Shown here piece by piece: positions 10,531-23,700 of a DNA stretch of 64,000 nucleotides. This stretch comes from Luidia sarsii (lineage: Eukaryota; Echinodermata; Asteroidea; Paxillosida; Luidiidae). The notes under the pieces are model-generated. The model did not search any database, had not been told where the DNA came from, and saw only the letters and a list, made by a program, of their open reading frames with translations. A program made the position numbers and the translations under genes. Location: positions 8,784,188 through 8,848,187 of the forward strand of contig OX465114.1 of assembly GCA_949987565.1 (NCBI GenBank), in the 5' to 3' direction. Position 1 is the first letter of the stretch, and every line of letters starts with the position of its first letter.

Positions 10531-12917
10531 AGATGCGGACAGAGGGAGGAGGAGGAGGGGGAAGATGATGCGTCGTCATGGCAACGACCCCTCTATCCAT
10601 TCCCAACCACCACCACCACCACCGTATACAACGATAAACAAGCATGGGCTTCCTTTCTCCGACAACTCACCACAGATGGTGAAGACGAGTCGGTGCCGGC
10701 CTTTTCTTTTGGACACGGAGAGGGAATCTCCCGCGTCCAGCCTGAAACCTCCCCACAAAAACGTGCACAAACGATAAGAAACCAAACCGACGATGCTGGG
10801 CTTTTTAGCATTTAGGTTTATGGAACGACGAGAGGACACTTGCGAATCAGAGAGACGAAGAACCGAGTTTCGTAGATTTTTTGAGTCGTGCGCCCGTAGG
10901 ATTTCCAATGAGTTTGATAAGGTGAAAGCCGTCATTCAGTCTCTCATTTAGGTCTGGATGCATATGAACAAAAAAGAGGAGAAAAAAAATCACCAGCAGA
11001 CTCTTTCCGTCCTCAAACTTACTCCGGAAACTTCGGCCCGGAACACCCTGCCTTTTTGAATTTGTTTTTGGTTTGGTACATTTTTCATTTGATTGATGAA
11101 ATGCAAGGATCTGATGAAAGACAGAGAACTCTGTGGTTTGTACTGTGTAAAATAGTTTTGGCTCCAGGAAAATGGAAGAAAATGAAAGGAGAGGTCGACT
11201 GAAATCAGGCTTCCTTCGGCAGTCTCTCAGCAGTAGTGTGGATCTGGGGTCCGTTCATCGCCTTCACATGATATAATAGTGTGAGAACTCAGCGGTCGAT
11301 TTCTAGCAAACTCGTCGTTTCTTAAGATCAGTCCAAAGACGATGAGCACAGAAACCATACGGCATGTCAAAACTTGCAATGGGTTATCCATTGTAAGTTG
11401 GTTTAGGACGCATCAAAAGGCCTTGCGAAATCCACCCCTGGTCTGAAGGTGACCTCTCCATTCTGTGAAGGTTTCTCTTGTCTTTAACTCGAGTTTTGCT
11501 TTCGTAGGAGTGAGGCTGTCCGTGTCAGCCCGGAGTGGCCCAGGGTGCTGTGTGACTCCACCTTGTTTCATCTGGGGCCGATGCTCAATGCACCAGTATT
11601 GACTGGGGACCAACTAAATGGCATTATCCATTTGGCCTCAAGTCAGTCAGTCAGCCAGCCCTCTATGGAAAGGACTCCCGTCTCCTCTAAGGTCCACACA
11701 GATGTCAAACCATGCCCAACAACTCAACTCTAAAGAAGACAGGGAAAAACAAATTGCATTACTCGCATTAAAATGGAAATCTTGGAAGGGCTCCAAAGAA
11801 GAAATATTTCACGGACGTGGTGCCAGGAGCACCAGTTGCTAACCAAGAGCCAACAAGCCAGCCGGTTCATGAAGATTTCGGAATTGTTTTATTTTTTTAC
11901 CCACCGCATGACAAATTTGTTACTTAAATTATAAATTCTAAAGAAAACGGTTTCTTTCTCGGTCAGTTTTCGTTTTTTTTTTTTTATATTAGTTGAAAGC
12001 GCTTCCAGTTTATACTCGGAGTCATGAATTGGTGTATTCGATTGTATTCTTTTGACTTTCTTTTTCCTGTAATTTCTACTTGCGGTACTGCACATCACGT
12101 AGAAAATCTCTAGAGTGAGTAATCTGCTTGCAAACTCAGTATTTATGTTTATTGTATTCAACTTCTTATCTTGACTGATGGTTGACCGCTAACAATGCAA
12201 ATTCACATGCTCCGATCTGTTTGGGAGGACAATGGACCGATTGCACGATGTCATCACTCTACTTGTAGTGGGTATTCCGGTAAGGTCTCGGGTTCAAACT
12301 GAAGGAATGATCTTCATAGATTTTTAGAAAGAAAAGCCTTGATCGAACAAATAAGTGCAACAATCATCATGTACTTGACAACGTTGGCACCTTGATATGG
12401 GACCTGCCATGTTTCTTTATTGTTTGATACCCACTATAGGTCATGGGACCTACGTGTATATGGCACAATTGGTCAGTTGCAGAGCCTGAAGTTGCTATTC
12501 TTGGAGGACCTTTTCTCAGTTGTTACTTTGAGAGGGCAAGGCTGGGGAGGGGGAGGGGGCAAAGCAGGTGACTGTGACACTGTTACTCACTGTGCTTTAA
12601 GGAACCGTCCAGCTGTTCTACGGAGATCTTAGCGACATCACATCCTCCGCTGGGATTTGCCGCCAGATACCAGAGATTAGGCTCGAGGGGGAAAATAAAC
12701 CTGTGGATTAAGTCATTTTAAATTATTATTTTTTATTGTGGGATACAAATTTGCAACAAAATTATTGCAATCAGCCACAATCCATCAATCGGATCTTGTT
12801 TTGTTGTTGTTCATGTTGTTAGCAAGCGATCACAGTAGCAGCGGGTTAACACATCCATCAAGCGAGAAAACTAAAAAAGGCGAAAAAAATGAGTCATGCA
12901 AATGAGAAAACAATGCA
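10531..12917 (+). other. Probable dystrophin 3' UTR grading into intergenic DNA
   Basis: No conserved ORF on either strand. An AATAAA at about 12694 is the clearest polyadenylation-like signal, 2.1 kb after the stop. This is only a guess at the transcript end. Confidence 0.35.
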
Positions 12918-13545
12918 ATGGGTGTTTGCCTCGATGGGCGTGTGCTCGATGGGCGTTTGCCTCGATGGGCGTGTGCCTCGATGTGCGTGTGCCTCGATGG
13001 GCGTGTGCCTCGATGGGCCTGTGCCTAGATGGGCGTGTGCCTCGATGGGCGTGTGCCTCGATGGGCGTGTGCCTCGATGGGCGTCTGCCTCGATTGGCCT
13101 GTGCCTACATGTAGATGACACCTAAATGGGTGTGTGCCTAGATGGGCATGTGCCTGGATGGGTGTGTGCCTGGATGGGTGTGTGCCTGGATGGGCGTGTG
13201 CTTGGATGGGCGTGTGCCTTGATGGGAATGTGCCTGAATGGGCATGTACTTGGATGGGCATGTGGCAGGGTGGATATGCGCCTGGATGGGCAGGTGCCTC
13301 AATGGGCCTGTGCCTAGATGGGCGTGTGCCTCGATGGGCGTGTGCCTCGATGGGTGTGTGCCTCGATGGGCATGTGGCTTGATGGGCGTGCGCCTGGATG
13401 GACGTGTGCCTCGATGGGTTCAATATACTGTCCCAAAATGGGCGTGTACCTCAATATACTGACCCCAAATGGGCGTGTCCTAAAGTGGGTGTGTCCCTCG
13501 ATGGGCATGTTCCCCAAGGGGCATGACCTTCTATGGGTGTGTCCC
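12918..13545. repeat. 16-bp minisatellite
   Basis: About 38 copies of a GATGGGCGTGTGCCTC unit. Copies are near-perfect in the first 200 bp and decay toward the 3' end. No gene is visible across it. Confidence 0.93.
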
Positions 13546-14690
13546 TCCCTGCCTCTGCCCTCCACAATCCTTACTCCATTTCTTTGTACAGTTCCTTTTT
13601 TCTGTTTTCTTTTTCTGGACGTAACTGACTGCTTCGGCGAGCCTTTCTACCACTCTAGCTATTTATTATTATTAACCATTTGTTATCCTTATAATCATAA
13701 CGTGCATACAAATCTTCTGTTCGTTTCTTCTTCAGATTTCTGTATATATTTACACTGTAGCTTCATAATTCCATTCTGTCCCCTTTGAAAAAACAACGAT
13801 TAAAACAAATATTGAAATTGCTTCAATCTTCCACCTGGATTTAGAAATAATTTTGAATATTTTTACAAATTGATATTAAGAAACATGATTGATTGTCTTG
13901 AATGACTAAACCAATCATTTTTGGTTTGAACTCATCATGAAGACATTATGAGTGGTGTATCCTAAGAAATGAATAATGATTTATCGTTCAGAATGTTACC
14001 TAGTTCCTGCTCATCAACTTCCTCTTTTGGAAAAATCAGAACATCGAAAAGAGACGAACAATGACCACGCTCAATTAAGAAGTTACCTCAGGTAGATTTC
14101 TATCAGCATGAAATCATGTGATATTGAAACGATTATACTTGAATCTTATTTTGAAAGAAACAAACCAGTCTTTTTCCAATTCAAAGTTGTAGCTACCTAC
14201 CGATGAAACCTTGTGCCGAGGGGTTTGTCTCACCTTTTTTTGACCTCTTAAAAGGTCCAATAGAAAATCAACATGGTGAAGTTATATCTGTTGATCAATA
14301 ATTACGCATACTTTTATTTTCTTTAAAGAATGCAATTGCCTATTTTTCAGTCTATTCACATTGTGATGTTGATCGAACAAAGAGGAGATTGAAGTTTTTG
14401 TTTTTGTGTAAAAAAAATCACCAAAAATCACCAAAACAGTGAATTAGATCATGATGTCCCGAGCCCCCGATGCTGATTGAAGGACAATTCTCGTAATCAA
14501 AGTCGTTTTCTTTTCTATGTGATAATCTGTGATTTTAACTTTAGTAATAAAACATTGTAAAATAATGGATAAAGTGACCCGGTGCAGTACTGTGTTGCTT
14601 ATGTTGGTACTGGAACAGGGCGGGGAACCCAAAGCGCTGTTCTCTTGTCGGTGGCAGCAAATCGTTGGCCTTCGATTTTAGCATGAGTCC
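13546..14690. other. Intergenic DNA without recognisable features
   Basis: AT-rich sequence. I see no exon with splice signals, no tRNA and no clear repeat. Confidence 0.5.
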
Positions 14691-17600
14691 GAGAGGGTAG
14701 CTCTGGTTAAATCACCACGGAAATAGTTTGATTTTGTTGCACTCAATTGACAAATGGCAAGGCTAACTAACCCTTCGGCATTTGTTTTCATTTGTTTATC
14801 CAAATTTATTGGGGTTATCAGATTTCCCTGAAATTTACTCGGAAGTCCCCTGACAGCCCATAGAGCATATTTCTGGAGTAATGTTTTTGAAAATTTAGCC
14901 CAAATGGGGTTATCGAATTTGTCTGAAAATGACTCGGGAGACTTCTGGCAGCCCATGGAACACGTTATCAATTTTTAACCCCAAAATTATGTTTTCAGAT
15001 TTGCTTGAAAATGATTGAGAAGACTCCTGAGGAACTGTCGAACATTATTTCTGACCATATTTGTTCATTCGAAGCACCAGGGAAAAATGTTGATTTTTCT
15101 GATGAGAAATTGTTTCATCAATTTTTGACCGCAAAATTATGTTTTCAGATTTGCCTAAAAATGATTGAGTAGACTCCTGAGGAGTGGTCATATTTCTGTA
15201 TTCGAAGCACCTTGGGAAAAGTTAAAAAAAAAATCGGAAAATTTTCGTAAATTCGCCCCTTTGAGCCCAAAATTATGTCACCAGATTAAACTGAAAATTG
15301 TTTTCCAGACTCCTGTGGACACATACAACAAATTCCTAGTGGTATTTCTTCCAAAAAATAAACAAGGAAAAGCCAAAAATTATGCCTTCCGATTTTCTAC
15401 TAATATTTCTTGGAAAAAATCAACAGGGAAAATCCTTAGTTTTTCCGGTCAGAAATTGGGCCAAATGGCAAGGCTATAGCCTTATTTACACCCAAAAATT
15501 ATGTTTTCTGATTTTCTTGAAAATTAATTTGCAGACTCCTGTGGGCCTATAGAACACATTTCTAGTAATATTTCTTTGAAAAAATCAACAGGGGAAAACT
15601 ATGGTTTTTACGGTCAGAAATTGGGCCAAATGGCAAGGCTATAGCCTTGTTTGCACCCAAAAATTATGTCTTCGGATTTGCTTGAAAATTGATATACAGA
15701 CTCCTCTGGGCCTGTAGAACACATTTCTAGTAATATTTCTTGAAAAAAATCAACAGGGAAAAACTGGTTTTTCCAGTCAGAAATTGGTCAAATTGGGCCA
15801 AATGGCAAGGTTATAGCCTTGTGTACACCCAAAAATTATGTCTTCTGATTTGCTTGAAAATGGATATGCAGACTCCTCTGGGCCTGTAGAACACATTTCT
15901 AATAATATTTTTTTGAAAAAATAGGGAAAAACTTTCGGTTTTACGGTCAGAAATTGGGCCAAATGGCAAGGCTATAGCCTTGTTTGCACTCAACAATTAT
16001 GTCTTTTGATTTGCATGAAAATTGATATACAGACTCCTGTGGGCCTGTAGAACACATTTCTAGTAATAATTCTTTGGAACAATCAACAGGGAAAAACGTT
16101 GGTTTTTCCGGTCAGAAATTGGGCCAAATGGCAAGGCTGAAGCCTTGTTTGCACCAAAAATTATGTCTTCGGATTTGCTTGAAAATTGATTTGCAGACTC
16201 CTCTGGGCCTGTAGGACACATTTCTAGTAATATTTCTTGAAAAAAAAAACAGGGAAAAACTTCGGTTTTTCCGGTCAGAAATTTGGCAAATTGGCCCAAA
16301 TGGCAAGGCTATATAATTATAGCCTTGTTTACACCCAAAAATTATGTCTTCAGATTTGCTGGGAAATTGATATGCAGACTGCTGTGGGCCTGTAGAACAT
16401 ATTTCTAGTAATATTTCTTTGAAAAAATCAACAGGGAAAAACTTTATTTTTAACAGTCAGAAATTGGGCCAAATGGCAAGGCTATAGCCTTGTTTGCACT
16501 CAAAAATTATGTCTTTTGATTTGCTTGAAAATTGATATACAGACTCCTGTGGGCCTGTAGAACACATTTCTAGTAATAATTCTTTGGAACAATCAACTTG
16601 GGAAAAACGTTAGTTTTTCCGGTCAGAAAAAAGGGCCAAATGGCAAGGCTATAGCCTTGTTTGCACCCAAAAATTATGTCTTCGGATTTGCTTGAAAATT
16701 GATTTGCAGACTCCTATGGGCCTGTAGGACACATTTCTGGTAATATTTCTTGAAAAAATAAACAGGGAAAAACTGTTTTTTCCGGTAAGAAATTGGGCCA
16801 AATGGCAAGGCTATAGCCTTGTTTAAACCCCAAAATTATATCTTCGGATTTGCTTGGAAATTGATATGCAGAATCCTCTGGGCCTGTAGAACACATTTCT
16901 AGTAATATTTCTATGAAAAACTCAACAGGGAAAAACTGGTTTTTCCGGTAAGAAATTGGGCCAAATGGCAAGGCTATAGCCTTGTTTAAACCCAAAAATA
17001 ATATCTTCGGATTTGCTTGAAAATTGATATGCAGACTCCTCTGGGCCTGTAGAACATATTTCTAGTAATATTTCTTTGAAAAAATCAACAGGGAAAAACT
17101 TAGGTTTTCCGGTCAGAAATTGGGCAAATTGGGCCAAATGGCAAGGCTATAGCCTTATTTACACCCAAAAATTATGTCTTCTGATTTTCTTGAAAATTAA
17201 TTTGCAGACTCCTGTGGGCCTAAAGAACACATTTCTAGTAATATTTCTTTGAAAAAATCAACAGGGAAAAACTTTGGTTTTTCCGGTCAGAAATTTGGCA
17301 AATGGGGCAAAATGGCAAGGCTATAGCCTTGTTTGCACCAAAAAATTATGTCTTTTGATATTCTTGAAAATTGACATACAGACTGCAGTGGGCCTGTAGA
17401 ACACATTTCTAGTAATATTTCTATGAAAAAATCAACAGGGAAAAACTTTGTTTTCCCGGTCAGAAATTGGGCCAAATGGCTAGGCTATAGCCTTGTTTAC
17501 ACCCAAAAAGTATGTTTTCGGATTTGCTTGAAAATTGATATGCAGACTCCTCTGGGCCTGTAGAACACATTTCTAGTAATATTTCTTGAAAAAAATCAAC

Positions 17601-20600
17601 AGGGAAGAACTTTGGTTTTTCCGGTTACATTTCTAGTAATATTTCTTGAAAAAAATCAACAGGAAAGAACTCTGGTTTTTCCGGTCACAAATTGGGCAAA
17701 ATGGCAAGGCTATAGTCTTGTTTGCACCCAAAAATCATATCTTCGGATTTGCTTGAAATTTGATTTACAGACTCCACTGGGCCTGTAGGACACATTTCTG
17801 GTAATATTTCTTGAAAAAAATCAACATGGAAAAACTTTGGTTTTTCCGGTCAGAATTTGTGCCAAATGGCAAGGCTATAGCCTTGTTTGCACCAAAAAAT
17901 TATGTCTTCTGATTTTCTTAAAAAATTAATTTGCAGACTCATGTGGGCCTATAAAACACATTTGTAGTAATAATTCTTTGAAAAAATCAACAGGGAAAAA
18001 CTTTGGTTTTTACGGTCAGAAATTGGGCCAAATGGCAAGGCTACAGCCTTGTTTGCACCAAAAAATTATGTCTTCTGATTTTCTTGAAAATTAATTTGCA
18101 GACTCCTGTGTGCCTATAGAACACATTTCTAGTAATATTTCTTTGAAAAAATAAACAGGGAAAAACTGGTTTTTACGGTCAGAAATTGGGCCAAATGGCA
18201 AGGCTATAGCCTTGTTTAAACCCCAAAATTATATCTTCGGATTTGCTTGGAAATTGATATGCAGACTCCTCTGGGCCTGTAGAACACATTTCTAGTAATA
18301 TTTCTATGAAAAACTCAACAGGGAAAAACTGGTTTTTCCGGTAAGAAATTGGGCCAAATGGCAAGGCTATAGCCTTGTTTGCACCAAAAAATTATGTCTT
18401 CTGATTTTCTTAAAAAATTTATTTGCAGACTCATGTGGGCCTATAAAACACATTTCTAGTAATAATTCTTTGAAAAAATCAACAGGGAAAAACTTTGGTT
18501 TTTACGGTCAGAAATTGGGCCAAATGGCAAGGCTACAGCCTTGTTTGCACCAAAAACTTATGTCTTCTGATTTTCTTGAAAATTAATTTGCAGACTCCTG
18601 TGTGCCTATAGAAAACATTTCTAGTAATATTTCTTTGAAAAAATAAACAGGGAAAAACTGGTTTTTACGGTCAGAAATTGGGCCAAATGGCAAGGCTATA
18701 GCCTTGTTTAAACCCCAAAATTAAATCTTCGGATTTGCTTGGAAATTGATATGCAGGCTCCTCTGGGCCTGTAGAAAACATTTCTAGTAATATTTCTATG
18801 TAAAACTCAACAGGAAAAAACTGGTTTTTCCGGTAAGAAATTGGGCCAAATGGCAAGGCTATAGCCTTGTTTAAACCCAAAATAATATCTTCGGATTTGC
18901 TTGAAAATTGATATGCAGACTCCTCTGGGCCTGTAGAACATATTTCTAGTAATATTTCTTTGAAAAAATCAACAGGGAAAAACTTAGGTTTTCCGGTCAG
19001 AAATTGGGCAAATTGGGCCAAATGGCAAGGCTATAGCCTTATTTACACCCAAAAATTATGTCTTCTGATTTTCTTGAAAATTAAATTGCAGACTCCTGTG
19101 GGCCTATAGAACACATTTCTAGTAATATTTCTTTGAAAAAATCAACAGGGAAAAACTTTGGTTTTTCCGGTCAGAAATTTGGCAAATGGGGCAAAATGGC
19201 AAGGCTATAGCCTTGTTTACACCCAAAAATTATGTCTTCTGATTTTCTTGAAAATTAATTTGGAGACTCATGTGGGCCTATAAAACACATTTCTAGTAAT
19301 ATTTCTTTGAAAAAATCAACAGGGAAAAACTTTGGTTTTTACGGTCAGAAATTGGGCCAAATGGCAAGGCTATAGCCTTGTTTGCACCAAAAATTTATGT
19401 CTTTTGATTTCCTTGAAAATTGACATACAGACTGCAGTGGGCCTGTAGAACACATTTCTAGTAATATTTCTTTGAAAAAATCAACAGGGAAAAACTTTGT
19501 TTTTCCGGTCAGAAATTGGGCCAAATGGCTAGGCTATAGCCTTGTTTACACCCAAAAAGTATGTTTTCGGATTTGCTTGAAAATTGATATGCAGACTCCT
19601 CTGGGCCTGTAGAACACATTTCTAGTAATATTTCTTGAAAAAAATCAACAGGAAAGAACTCTGGTTTTTCCGGTCACAAATTGGGCAAAATGGCAAGGCT
19701 ATAGCCTTGTTTGCACCAAAAAATTATGTCTTCTGATTTTCTTGAAAATTAATTTGCAGACTCCTGTGTGCCTATAGAACACATTTCTAGTAATATTTCT
19801 TTGAAAAAATCAACAGGGAAAAACTTTGGTTTTTACGGTCAGAAATTTTGCCAAATGGCAAGGCTATAGCCTTGTTTGCACCCAAAAAATATGTCTTCGG
19901 ATTTGCTTGAAAATTAATATACAGACTCCTCTGGGCCTGTAGAACACATTTCTAGTAATATTTCTTTGAAAAAATAAACAGGGAAAAACTGGTTTTTCCG
20001 AGTACAAATTGGGCCAAATGGCAAGGCTATAGCCTTGTTTAAACCCCAAAATTATATCTTCGGATTTGCTTGGAAATTGATATGCAGACTCCTCTGGGCC
20101 TGTAGAACACATTTCTAAACACATTTCTAGTAATATTTCTATGAAAAAATCAACAGGGAAAAACTTTGTTTTTCCGGTCAGAAATTGGGCCAAATGGCAA
20201 GACTATAGCCTTGTTTGCACCAAAATATTATGTCTTCTGATTTTCTTAAAAAATTAATTTGCAGACTCATGTGGGCCTATAAAACACATTTCTAGTAATA
20301 ATTCTTTGAAAAAATCAACAGGGAAAAACTTTGGTTTTTACGGTCAGAAATTGGGCCAAATGGCAAGGCTATAGCCTTGTTTGCACCAAAAAATTATGTC
20401 TTCTGATTTTCTTGAAAATTAATTTGCAGACTCCTGTGTGCCTATAGAACACATTTCTAGTAATATTTCTTTGAAAAAATCAACAGGGAAAAACTTTGGT
20501 TTTTACGGTCAGAAATTTTGCCAAATGGCAAGGCTATAGCCTTGTTTGCACCCAAAAATTATGTCTTCGGATTTGCTTGAAAATTAATATACAGACTCCT

Positions 20601-20710
20601 CTGGGCCTGTAGAACACATTTCTAGTAATATTTCTTTGAAAAAATAAACAGGGAAAAACTGGTTTTTCCGGTCAGAAATTGGGCCAAATGGCTAGGCTAT
20701 AGCCTTGTTT

Positions 20711-23700
20711 ACACCCAAAAAGTATGTTTTCGGATTTGCTTGAAAATTGATATGCAGACTCCTCTGGGCCTGTAGAACACATTTCTAGTAATATTTCTTG
20801 AAAAAAATCAACAGGGAAGAACTTTGGTTTTTCCGGTTACATTTCTAGTAATATTTCTTGAAAAAAATCAACAGGAAAGAACTCTGTTTTTTCCGGTCAC
20901 AATTTGGGCAAAATGGCAAGGCTATAGTCTTGTTTGCACCCAAAAATCATGTCTTCGGATTTGCTTGAAAATTGATTTACAGACTCCACTGGGCTTGTAG
21001 GACACATTTCTGGTAATATTTCTTGAAAAAATCAACAGGGAAAAACTTTGGATTTTCCGGTCAGAATTTGGGCCAAATGGCAAGGCTATAGCCTTGTTTG
21101 CACCAAAATAGTATGTCTTCTGATTTTCTTAAAAAATTATTTTGCAGACTCATGTGGGCCTATAAAACACATTTCTAGTAATAATTCTTTGAAAAAATCA
21201 ACAGGGAAAAACTTGGGTTTTTACGGTCAGAAATTGGGCCAAATGGCAAGGCTATAGCCTTGTTTGCACCAAAAAATTATGTCTTCTGATTTTCTTGAAA
21301 ATTAATTTGCAGACTCCTGTGTGCCTATAGAACACATTTCTAGTAATATTTCTTTGAAAAAATCAACAGGGAAAAACTTTGGTTTTTACGGTCAGAAATT
21401 TTGCCAAATGTCAAGGATATAGCCTTGTTTGCACCCAAAAATTATGTCTTCAGATTTGCTTGAAAATTAATATACAGACTCCTCTGGCCCTGGAGAACAC
21501 ATTTCTAGTAATATTTCTTGAAAAAATAAACAAGGAAAAACTGTTTTTTCCGGTCAGAAATTGGGCCAAATGGCAAGGCTATAGCCTTGTTTAAACCCCA
21601 AAATTAAATCTTCGGATTTGCTTGGAAATTGATATGCAGACTCCTCTGGGCCTGTAGAACACATTTCTAGTAATATTTCTATGTAAAACTCAACAGGGAA
21701 AATCTGTTTTTTCAGGTAAGAAATTGGGCCAAATGGCAAGGCTACAGCCTTGTTTAAACCCAAAAATTATGTCTTCTGATTTTCTTGAAAATTAATTTGC
21801 AGACTCCTGTGTGCCTATAGAACACATTTCTAGTAATATTTCTTTGAAAAAATAAACAGGGAAAAACTGGTTTTTACGGTCAGAAATTGGGCCAAATGGC
21901 AAGGCTATAGCCTTGTTTAAACCCCAAAATTATATCTTCGGATTTGCTTGGAAATTGATATGCAGACTCCTCTGGGCCTGTAGAACACATTTCTAGTAAT
22001 ATTTCTATGAAAAACTCAACAGGGAAAAACTGGTTTTTCCGGTAAGAAATTGGGCCAAATGGCAAGGCTATAGCCTTGTTTGCACCAAAAAATTATGTCT
22101 TCTGATTTTCTTAAAAAATTTATTTGCAGACTCATGTGGGCCTATAAAACACATTTCTAGTAATAATTCTTTGAAAAAATCAACAGGGAAAAACTTTGGT
22201 TTTTACGGTCAGAAATTGGGCCAAATGGCAAGGCTACAGCCTTGTTTGCACCAAAAAATTATGTCTTCTGATTTTCTTGAAAATTAATTTGCAGACTCCT
22301 GTGTGCCTATAGAAAACATTTCTAGTAATATTTCTTTGAAAAAATAAACAGGGAAAAACTGGTTTTTACGGTCAGAAATTGGGCCAAATGGCAAGGCTAT
22401 AGCCTTGTTTAAACCCCAAAATTAAATCTTCGGATTTGCTTGGAAATTGATATGCAGGCTCCTCTGGGCCTGTAGAAAACATTTCTAGTAATATTTCTAT
22501 GTAAAACTCAACAGGAAAAAACTGGTTTTTCCGGTAAGAAATTGGGCCAAATGGCAAGGCTATAGCCTTGTTTAAACCCAAAATAATATCTTCGGATTTG
22601 CTTGAAAATTGATATGCAGACTCCTCTGGGCCTGTAGAACATATTTCTAGTAATATTTCTTTGAAAAAATCAACAGGGAAAAACTTAGGTTTTCCGGTCA
22701 GAAATTGGGCAAATTGGGCCAAATGGCAAGGCTATAGCCTTATTTACACCCAAAAATTATGTCTTCTGATTTTCTTGAAAATTAAATTGCAGACTCCTGT
22801 GGGCCTATAGAACACATTTCTAGTAATATTTCTTTGAAAAAATCAACAGGGAAAAACTTTGGTTTTTCCGGTCAGAAATTTGGCAAATGGGGCAAAATGG
22901 CAAGGCTATAGCCTTGTTTACACCCAAAAATTATGTCTTCTGATTTTCTTGAAAATTAATTTGGAGACTCATGTGGGCCTATAAAACACATTTCTAGTAA
23001 TATTTCTTTGAAAAAATCAACAGGGAAAAACTTTGGTTTTTGCGGTCAGAAATTGGGCCAAATGGCAAGGCTATAGCCTTGTTTGCACCAAAAATTTATG
23101 TCTTTTGATTTCCTTGAAAATTGACATACAGACTGCAGTGGGCCTGTAGAACACATTTCTAGTAATATTTCTTTGAAAAAATCAACAGGGAAAAACTTTG
23201 TTTTTCCGGTCAGAAATTGGGCCAAATGGCTAGGCTATAGCCTTGTTTACACCCAAAAAGTATGTTTTCGGATTTGCTTGAAAATTGATATGCAGACTCC
23301 TCTGGGCCTGTAGAACACATTTCTAGTAATATTTCTTGAAAAAAATCAACAGGAAAGAACTCTGGTTTTTCCGGTCACAAATTGGGCAAAATGGCAAGGC
23401 TATAGCCTTGTTTGCACCAAAAAATTATGTCTTCTGATTTTCTTGAAAATTAATTTGCAGACTCCTGTGTGCCTATAGAACACATTTCTAGTAATATTTC
23501 TTTGAAAAAATCAACAGGGAAAAACTTTGGTTTTTACGGTCAGAAATTTTGCCAAATGGCAAGGCTATAGCCTTGTTTGCACCCAAAAATTATGTCTTCG
23601 GATTTGCTTGAAAATTAATATACAGACTCCTCTGGGCCTGTAGAACACATTTCTAGTAATATTTCTTTGAAAAAATAAACAGGGAAAAACTGGTTTTTCC

